Made by a program: the position numbers and the translations under genes. This document shows, one piece after another, positions 58,101-64,000 of a DNA stretch of 64,000 nt. The notes beneath the pieces were generated by a model. The model saw only the letters and a list, made by a program, of their open reading frames with translations. It had not been told where the DNA came from and did no database searches. Origin of the DNA: Xanthostigma xanthostigma (lineage: Eukaryota; Arthropoda; Insecta; Raphidioptera; Raphidiidae). The stretch covers positions 32,795,108-32,859,107 of the forward strand of contig OY754467.1 of the NCBI GenBank assembly GCA_963575645.1, written 5' to 3'. Within the stretch, counting starts at the first letter, position 1; every line of letters begins with the position of its first letter.

Positions 58101-60217
58101 GACTCCAAAGCTGGCGACAATAAGTTCTTGCGAGAAGAGATCGTCTATCCGGCAACGGTATGTTTACATCGACGATAAAATGTCTAAAGGTTATCCAAAT
58201 CTTCCAGCGATATTGTTGTATTACTATAGCTCTGTTCCGACCTCTCTGCGAACGTTTGGGGAAATAAATTAGCTATTCAAGAAAATAGTTTTGCTTTTTT
58301 AGTGAAAGTTGAATCGACGAAGAATACCTATATCGACAGGGGCGGATTTCCCAATAGGCCGAGTAGGCCCGGCCCTTAGGGCGGCAATGGCACCCAGCTA
58401 CAACAAACGAAAAAAGACTTTTTTGTTGTGGAAATGAAAGGATCTTTTTTTTACTTTCCTATTTTGTGCCGACACACGATAAAATTTGTCAAGAAGTTAG
58501 GTTGTTAAAAAAAAGGTTTTTTTTTTGCTCTTCAATTGTGCACATTTTTTAAGCTAGGCTGTTAAAAAAAGGTCACTTGCAGGGAGTAGGGAGGGCGGCA
58601 ATCTTCCGTAGGCCTAGGGCAGCCAAGGTATCAAATCCGCCCCTGTATATCGATTTTTATAGAAAATAATTTAGTAAAACTGGCATTGTGCACCGGCCAA
58701 TTGACCGCGATGAAAATTGTCAATTGACCGAAAAGATTTTTAAATCATGAAAACAACAAAGACATTAATAAAAACGTATAATTTTTTCTAAAGTTTTTGT
58801 TATATTCATTAAAATTTATAGGTATCATTTATTTTAGACTTCGTGACGCATTTTTTATTGTGTCAGTATAACAGTCTATAGTAATAGTTACTTTGACCAT
58901 GGAAACGTGACTTTACTGCAAAATTTACCGCGTTCTGTTTCGAGCTAAGTAAGCTTTCATTCGAACCTTTGCATCATATAGAAGTGTATTGGATAACCCT
59001 GTGCACCGATGCTCGTATGTTATTCCCTGATGTTTTATCGCTTTATTGATGTTTCCAGTATAATTCTAGTCCTCGACGTCGTTACCGCTATAGTCTAGCA
59101 TTGTTCATTATTTACTCCGTACAGATAAAGCTAAAAGACTTAAATCATTTTTATAAATAAATCAATTTTTCATTCTTACAAAGGATTTCTGAAGCCAAAG
59201 CATCGCCGATTTTGACCATATTTTTCGGTGAAATTATACTAAAAAATAAAAATACTTTTATCACCACAAAGTATCTTTAGTATCCATAATCATTGATAAC
59301 AAATTTATTTATAAATTATTTTTTTCTTTTATATTGTAATAAAATTGCGAACTTTCATGTCAATTTATACTTAGGGATAAGTATGAACATCCGACCTTAT
59401 CTTAAAGTTTTCGGATTCTATTCCTATGTGCATTTTCCAATATTATAATAATTTGGGGTTTTGTCGATTTCATAATTTAACAATTGACATTTTGTTTTCA
59501 AGTTCTTTTATTATTTCGGAATATTCGAAGATTTCGTTCTTCGATTCGGGTGGGTCCTGTCGATGTCTCTCACCGAAATGGGTTACATTCATGCTGACCT
59601 CACGGTTTCAATTTTAGCTCCACTCGAAGTGTTCAGGTAAGAACAAAACGCTACGCTTGTTTTTTGGATCATTATCCAATCATTAACACTCATTATTAGT
59701 TAGTTATTGTAGATTATAGACGCTCAACAACTAACGCTCATTAAATCATACTCACACCTAATCCTTTGTAATCGAAATAAACTGTTTACTGGATTACGCT
59801 TTGGATTTTTTAAAATTTCCCATGAAAATAATGCAATTCCTTTTTTACGCAAACATCTTGGAGAGAAGCAGACGTTAATGATCTCGGTTGTCGAGCATCT
59901 ATAATCTACAATCTCTTTCTCTCTCAAAATATACCAAAGATAATACCTATATCGAGAAACGGACATTTTATTCCAGACGATTCATATGGAATTTCTTCCG
60001 ATTGGAAAATGAACATCTTAACAACTGCGGCAAGTTTCGAGCCGTTCGCGATATATCGGTGGCGCCGATGGATTGTTCGGATCAAACTCAAATCCTGCGC
60101 ATGATGGACGACGAGGACGGTGTCGTTAATCGAAGAAAACGGAAACCGGTCGGCAAAAAAGAGAACGTGTCGCCGCGATTTTTGGTCGAAGGCGAGTCCA
60201 CCGATGATTTCGAGTGA
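46240..60217 (+). CDS. XPR1: XPR1-type phosphate exporter (SPX-EXS)
   Basis: Ten exons: 46,240-46,308; 46,426-46,579; 47,029-47,279; 49,657-49,918; 50,943-51,310; 52,977-53,124; 53,501-53,686; 57,988-58,157; 59,503-59,636; 59,977-60,217. All join in frame to 660 aa (the human protein is 696). XPR1 is a multispanning membrane protein that exports inorganic phosphate and is gated by inositol pyrophosphates bound to its SPX domain. The SPX domain spans exons 1-4: [20 protein letters not shown] at the start, and the Lys-rich ligand site [11 protein letters not shown] at about 148-158. The linker motif [11 protein letters not shown] is present. Membrane segments begin with [17 protein letters not shown]. 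The EXS domain has [13 protein letters not shown]-type sequence, [17 protein letters not shown] and [20 protein letters not shown] near the C-terminus. In vertebrates the gene is known as a retrovirus receptor. AATAAA at 60,390 may end the transcript. Confidence 0.93.
47910..48956 (+). mobile_element. hAT-type deletion derivative in XPR1 intron 3
   Basis: The ends CACGGGCGTAT and TACGCCCGTG are flanked by perfect copies of GATGTCTG (47,902-47,909 and 48,957-48,964). The subterminal C-runs CCCCCCCCCC occur near both ends. At 48,337-48,426 an ATG opens a frame starting [16 protein letters not shown], like the N-terminus of hAT/ZMYM-type transposases, then stops after 29 codons. It contains Q-x-x-L-x-x-F-F, the PCNA-binding consensus. 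The rest of the transposase is missing. Confidence 0.75.
49938..50712. repeat. dispersed repeat in XPR1 intron 4 with AACTTCCCGC ends
   Basis: AACTTCCCGCT at the left and AGCGGGAAGTT at the right face each other. The interior has a GT microsatellite (50,073-50,140) and two diverged copies of the phrase AAACTGCGTCGAT.CCGCAAAC...CATCAAAATCG. A CT run lies at 50,895-50,913, just outside. No coding was recognised. Confidence 0.45.
51584..52010 (+). repeat. unclassified dispersed repeat, longest copy (XPR1 intron 5)
   Basis: It begins GGGTCGCAGTGCGAAACCCTG and passes through GTAAGTCCGGTCCTGTCGGG to TTGGGTCCAAAAACATTTT. It matches 5,098-5,345 at the left and, inverted, the centre of the foldback at 2,961-3,686 at the right. 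Confidence 0.55.
52096..52186. repeat. (AT)n microsatellite
   Basis: About 35-40 AT dinucleotides, interrupted once by ACAT near the right end. Intronic in XPR1. All ORFs over it are artefacts. Confidence 0.95.
52456..52857. mobile_element. Tigger-like MITE, 'AAACCTGGTTAA' ends
   Basis: It starts CAGCGAAACCTGGTTAATTG and ends TTAACCAGGTTTCAATG, with TA on both sides. The interior is full of short CTTATCCAGGT/AATAGAGGT-type repeats. Non-coding, in XPR1 intron 5. Confidence 0.65.
54498..54650 (+). repeat. 76-bp tandem duplication
   Basis: GGTTTGTATCATAGATTGCA starts at 54,505 and again at 54,581, and the following 60 bases (TTTTTATGTACGATAT.TCAACGCTA) are nearly the same in both copies. XPR1 intron 7. 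Confidence 0.75.
54777..54900 (+). repeat. truncated copy of the GGGTCGCAGTGC repeat
   Basis: It begins GGGTCGCAGTGCCAAACCCTG, with GCTAATACAGGCTGCGTGGC following, then fades. XPR1 intron 7. Confidence 0.55.
55046..55819 (-). CDS. secreted leucine-rich repeat protein nested in XPR1 intron 7
   Basis: A single coding exon of 257 aa. I do not recognise a named orthologue. The N-terminus [21 protein letters not shown] is a signal peptide, likely cut near GEA-QS. A Cys-containing N-cap follows ([14 protein letters not shown], then ECNFP). From about residue 85 there are five to six 24-residue LRRs, for example [19 protein letters not shown] and [19 protein letters not shown], ending at NLPCKK. 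No membrane segment or GPI signal is evident at the C-terminus (DGMQCK), so it is probably secreted and may bind a ligand or other LRR proteins. The ATG follows a good acceptor (TTTTCAG|CGTAACG at about 55,827), implying a 5' non-coding exon. The stop codon TAA lies inside an AATAAA, which may double as the poly(A) signal. Host gene and nested gene are on opposite strands. Confidence 0.85.
   Translation of the reverse strand: MYIGYVAELICFTLVANLVTGEAQSPCAYENLTGQLKCTGATVSEYKAFVAALDDPQFKIKSADFKECNFPTITSTFFNYHNFNTTTKLSLVYSKIEKIEHGAFSPLISVAAIDLEGNIIKTLQPGIFLGATRITSLNFYHNQIATIYYGAIANLPNLKILNLSDNRLITLSFEIFHSLKSLERIELQINLLTDLTGIEYLKYFRKLTTLKIFRNVNLPCKKYAQLKIMLSNRGIEIGTDGSTPNYTSSNVDGMQCK
55828..56630. 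other. XPR1 intron 7, upstream of the nested LRR gene
   Basis: Very AT-rich; it should contain the promoter and non-coding first exon of the LRR gene. Nothing specific could be assigned. Confidence 0.4.
56630..56925. repeat. 295-bp foldback in XPR1 intron 7
   Basis: The arms contain GTGAAAAAAGCGTGGGGCGC and GCGCCCCACGCTTTTTTCAC around TTTGTTCCACATTTTCGTACATCGA. Outer parts (AGTTCGATA/TATCGAACT and AAACTATATTTATTTT) also pair. It is adjacent to the tRNA-like SINE and may be part of it. Confidence 0.65.
56940..57055 (-). repeat. tRNA-derived SINE head (tRNA-Leu/Ser type)
   Basis: On the minus strand an A box (TAGCCGTGCGGTCTAAGG) and B box (GGGTTCTAATCCCG) are spaced with a long variable region, as in tRNA-Leu or tRNA-Ser. 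The acceptor ends do not pair, so it is a SINE or tRNA pseudogene. Internal polymerase III promoter elements look usable. Confidence 0.6.
57182..57540. repeat. Penelope-like tails, inverted pair
   Basis: ATTATCGACCAATTTTTCAG (minus-strand tail) at the left and CTGAAAAATTGGTCGATAAT (plus-strand tail) at the right match the 3' end of the element at 13,931. Between them, the minus-strand phrase CTGAAGAAGCTCCAAATCC precedes CGAAACG. A 35-bp phrase, AAATCTTTGATTAACGTCT..., is repeated at 57,182 and 57,449. Confidence 0.6.
58337..58645. mobile_element. chimeric hAT-type MITE in XPR1 intron 8
   Basis: The ends CAGGGGCGGATTT and AAATCCGCCCCTG are flanked by perfect octamers TATATCGA (58,329-58,336 and 58,646-58,653). 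The ends and subterminal TAGGGCGGC blocks resemble the element at 1,043. The core (ACTTTTTTGTTGTGGAAATG and CACGATAAAATTTGT) matches the element at 32,423. Non-coding. Confidence 0.8.
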
Positions 60218-62188
60218 GAAGGTGCAATTGTTACTTCAGACCATGGTAAGTAATATGTTGACTTAGACTTTGTGAAGAACTGAACATCGGGAATGCTCTT
60301 TGAAGCACGCATAATATTCGTAACAAATTAATGTTTACACTAATGTTTTCTTAGAGTGGCAGAAAAAACAAGAGACTTCTGGCACTGTAAATAAAATATC
60401 ATTTTATGACTTTTGTGAGGTTATGATAGGTTATTAATTTGTTCCGCGTTTGTTATACGTACAATAATGCTTTTTTATTGTATATAAAACAGCAAAATAT
60501 ATAATGACCAAAAATAAAATAAATGAGCGATGCAAAAGTTACAATGTGTTCACAGATATTTGAAAATAAAAAACAAACATAACAATAGTTTTAATGGACG
60601 GTAGCTAATGTAATATTCTTCATATCTTTGTGTAAGAATACCTGAATAATTGATAGGTAACTGATAAGATACTAATTTAAATTACCTACTAAGTATAGAA
60701 AAAGGCTTCCGTAGACACAAAAAATATTTTTTGAATAGACTTTTGCAAGAAGAACGTAAATGATTTCTTCAGTATTATTTGCATAGGTATATACTTTTTT
60801 TTAGTTTGTTCGTTTTTCGTAACCATATTTTGATATTGTTACTACAATCTAAAGAAACTAAAAAAAAATATCCATCCGTATTTCTGTAGGCAAACACTAT
60901 TAATCTTTTGGTGAACCCGACTATTATCTGTACATATTCTAACAGAATGTTTCTAGAAAAAGAGCACAAAACTTAGTACAAAATAAGAGATAAAGTGTTT
61001 GTTCTAAATCATTCTATGATATATAGGTATACATTCGCTTATAGGTATTCTTCAAGTTAGTGATTTAAATATTTTTAATTTGAATTACTGACAATTAACA
61101 CACATGGAATTTTCATACGCAGCAGAAGTTTGTTCAAAATATATTTTTGCATGCAATTGAATTAAAAATAATACTTAGATAAAAAAGAATTACTATGTGT
61201 TGAGGTTATAATTAAATATATACCACAAAAAAGATTTTAGGAATAGTGGTTGTATCCAGACTGACTTACTCATTAGGCACAATAGGGCTACTGGAGCCTG
61301 TGAAATGTTTATTAAATAATATATGTTAAAAAAAGATAAGTCGAAAATAATAGAAAAGTTTAATGTTTTTTTTGTTTGACGGTGAACTAGAAGAAAACGG
61401 AACATTCTGCATTCCGGAAGCAATACGAAATTTTTATTTAAAATTTTACTTCCCATCAATGAGTACCAAAGTGTACATAAATATATTTTTTTAATGTTCG
61501 TAACCATTTTCCTCTCTTTTTTGTGAGGTATTTATATTTTGACTTCAAAGCTTTAAAATACAATTTGGTGTACTATATTAGCAATATGCGTAAGTTGACA
61601 AAACGTAAGTTTTAAAGATAGTTTAAAATTTTAAATGACTGTTAAGTAATTTCAGTTACAAAAAATATTCTAATTTATGATTATGCTGCTATTGATAACT
61701 TTGTTGCAACACAGCAATATGACATCGGTAAAAAATATTGTCTGTACATCGAGTAAACTGTTAGTTATTAATTGAGAGTTATGCAGTAATGAGAATTTCT
61801 GTTTTAATATATGTACACTTTAATAATACTGTAACATCGATAACGTAAAACATTCACCGTATTTCAACAAAACTAGTCGATTTTCGTAAGCTCGACAAGT
61901 ACATGTCGTACTTATCATATACATCTTTTATCGAAGCTCCGAACTGAGTTCGAATTTTGCACGGCCGTTCGTAAATACCTATTTTCAATATTTACAAAGT
62001 TTTACCCAAATCTGATCTATACGACTCGTACAATCCACGAAACAATAAGAAGAAAAAGACAAATTTCGGCGTTTTCCATAAGAGTTCAAATTCGAATTTC
62101 TCCAACTAAGCACCGAATATTAATAATATTTGGTTAGTATTTATAACATGTAAACTCAATTTCACTGTATTTTGACCATTTTGATATA
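60218..62188. other. XPR1 3' flank and intergenic DNA
   Basis: A GTAAGT directly after CCATG at 60,245 could be a 3' UTR donor; AATAAA lies at 60,390. Beyond that the DNA is AT-rich. The 104-codon minus-strand ORF at 61,193-61,507 has no recognisable domain, and I do not call it a gene. Confidence 0.4.
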
Positions 62189-62463
62189 CAGGGTGTCTCA
62201 CGACATAACTGCCATAGCTGGGACTGTTTTGCTGGGGTGATTTCAAGTAAAAGATGTCTAATGAACATATACCCGGAACGCTATCCTAACTGAGCCAGAA
62301 GCATTTGAAATTTTAGATAAGTAGTAGTAGGAATTCCCTACTAATTTAAAAACCATTTAAGTTAGGATAGCGTTCCGGGTATATGTTCATTAGACATTTT
62401 TGACTTGAAATCACCCCAGCAACACAGTCCCAGGCTATGGCAGCCATGTCGTGGGACATTCTG
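62189..62463. mobile_element. mariner-like foldback MITE, CAGGGTGTCTCACGACAT ends
   Basis: The CAGGGTGTCTCAC start and GTGGGACATTCTG end are flanked by TA, with arms of about 110 bp (CATATACCCGGAACGCTATC in both orientations). CAGGGTGTC is a common mariner terminus in insects. Non-coding. Confidence 0.75.
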
Positions 62464-63264
62464 TATCCTGTATGTAGGGAACATCGTGAATAATGAATTA
62501 ATCAAAGCAGCGTAATTAACATTTAAAATATTTTTTGTAATTTCTATTGAAATGTTAAATTTATAGAGTTTTTATTTATATTTTTCATTCCAAATGTATA
62601 AAATCTATTTATAATTTAATTTTTCCCAAACTGCACTCTAAGCTGGACTTAGGGTACAGGCCTATAATAAATTATAAAAATTTAAACTCTAAACACTTGA
62701 TAGTTTTCTTATTAACAATAAAGGACCTATTTTTCGATAATAATTGTAGATATAAATTTCTAACATTCCTTTATTTCAGGACTATGAGATTGGTAGGAAA
62801 AAATACTAACACAAAGTGACAAAATTTATATACTTTACTTTTTACGAATTCGATTAAAATTCAGATTCACCCTCTCCACCTGCCATGTCCCCAGAGCTTT
62901 TCTCATTTTAGAGCTTTATTGACGATATAACGAATGTGTTATATTTGAATCAACTTTTAAAATTATTCTAAATGTCGTTCCATTTAGAAGTATATTTTTT
63001 GCGACCGGTTTCATGTCCTACAGATTGTCCGTATCTATATTTCTTGTTATGAAAATTGTTTAAATAATATGCATATATATATTATATATAGTTTATATAT
63101 TTTCTTTTAATAATCAGGATCCAGGTGTGTTTGTTTTCGGAAATATTTGACTTATGTGATATATTACTAATATTTCCTATAATAATAATATGTCCGTTCA
63201 AATATTTTTAACACATTTAATTTGAAATAATTCGCGATTTGTGAACGAATTTTTCATATGTAAA
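62464..63264. other. intergenic DNA, nothing recognised
   Basis: AT-rich, with an AT microsatellite-like run at about 63,068-63,100. Confidence 0.4.
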
Positions 63265-63699
63265 GTCCGCTAGATTTGCCGCTAGGTTCCTTGCTAAATT
63301 TCACTACTAATTTTCCACAGCTGGTTTTCTTAATTGCTATTATGTGCTCGCGGCTTCACACGAGACGTCTTTACAAGCTTGCTCTGCAGGTGCGCGCGCA
63401 ATGATAGAACGGTAACAAAAGTGCATGTTTATTGTCTCTGAACAGAACACACACTATGGCATAGTGTTTGTTTGTGGGCATTTGTTCAAGTCGCCCACGT
63501 GACAAAATACTGCTTTCCGATTGGTTCTTGCTTATACCTAGCAGCGGACCTAGCAAGAAAAAATAGCCACTGATCTAATTTTAAAACCTATATTGTGAGC
63601 TAGCAGGCGAGCCCGCAGTGACGTTATTTCCAGCTTCGTGTCCAGCCTACACTCCAAGCAGTGTTTCTAGTAGCGGTTCTAGCCTCGTGTGCAGCGGCC
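63265..63699. mobile_element. MITE family 'CCGCTGCACACG', copy 3
   Basis: The left end is shortened (GTCCGCTAGATTTGCC, missing the CACACG part). The right end GTGTGCAGCGGCC is followed by TTAA. The interior matches copy 1 closely, including the shared GAACAGAACACACACTATGG. Confidence 0.65.
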
Positions 63700-63703
63700 T
63701 TAA

Positions 63704-64000
63704 GTGACCAATTATGTAAAAAATGTAACCCTGATTACTTTTTTTTCTATGCATTTTTGCCCTAAAAAAATCAGGACAGTGGAAATATCCATATAAAATC
63801 TTTTATTTATATTTAATACTATTTTGTGGCTCTGCGAAGAACTGTTACGGGTTCGAAATACTGTTACTTCTGGAATGAATGTAAGTATTTGAACGGATAA
63901 ATTAGTAGAACTGCTGTAAAACGTTTAGCCGAGATATGAAAATGAGAATAATTTGTCAATTTTGAAAACATTTGCTCAATTATTTGGTAACAAATAAATT
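63704..64000. other. intergenic DNA at the window edge
   Basis: Nothing recognised. Confidence 0.4.

Noticed and set aside
61193-61507. 104-codon minus-strand ORF
   Set aside because: AT-rich, hydrophobic by composition, no domain or splice context; most likely chance.

Overview
This is a eukaryotic nuclear window, most likely from an insect. The evidence is AT-rich DNA, split genes with GT-AG introns from about 70 bp to several kb, insect-type gene families, and a heavy load of Helitrons, foldback MITEs and Tigger, piggyBac and hAT remnants. The order of insect cannot be fixed from the sequence alone. No bacterial operons, CRISPR or rRNA were seen.

Layout. Positions 1-22,500 hold almost no recognisable host gene. 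They are a graveyard of non-autonomous DNA transposons, often nested (for example a Tigger MITE inside a Helitron at 12,230-13,024), plus a truncated Penelope-like retroelement at 13,931-14,420. Positions 22,579-25,061 carry the most unusual gene: a secreted protein with a His-rich head, about thirty Trp-Lys octapeptide units and a Gln-rich tail. A second repeat desert (25.1-35.5 kb) follows, with a MITE array, a 134-bp perfect palindrome and a degenerate tRNA-Lys. At 35,530-36,278 on the minus strand lies a short, previously hidden paralogue of the Trp-Lys gene. It has the same intron phases and the same C-terminal cap motif.

Positions 37,163-60,217 are gene-dense. TPX2 (spindle assembly factor, plus strand, 5 exons) converges on METTL17 (mitochondrial ribosome assembly factor, minus strand, 8 exons, 459 aa). 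METTL17 is head-to-head with XPR1 (phosphate exporter, plus strand, 10 exons, 660 aa), across a 483-bp gap that must contain both promoters. A single-exon secreted leucine-rich-repeat gene sits antisense inside XPR1 intron 7. All exon joins were checked for reading frame by hand, and each multi-exon gene closes without a stop. From 60.2 kb to the end only repeats and AT-rich DNA are seen.

How the parts relate: TPX2, METTL17 and XPR1 are unrelated housekeeping genes packed together. The two Trp-Lys genes face each other tail-to-tail across about 10 kb of transposon DNA and look like an old local duplication of a structural (cuticle, silk or adhesive type) extracellular protein whose function is unknown.
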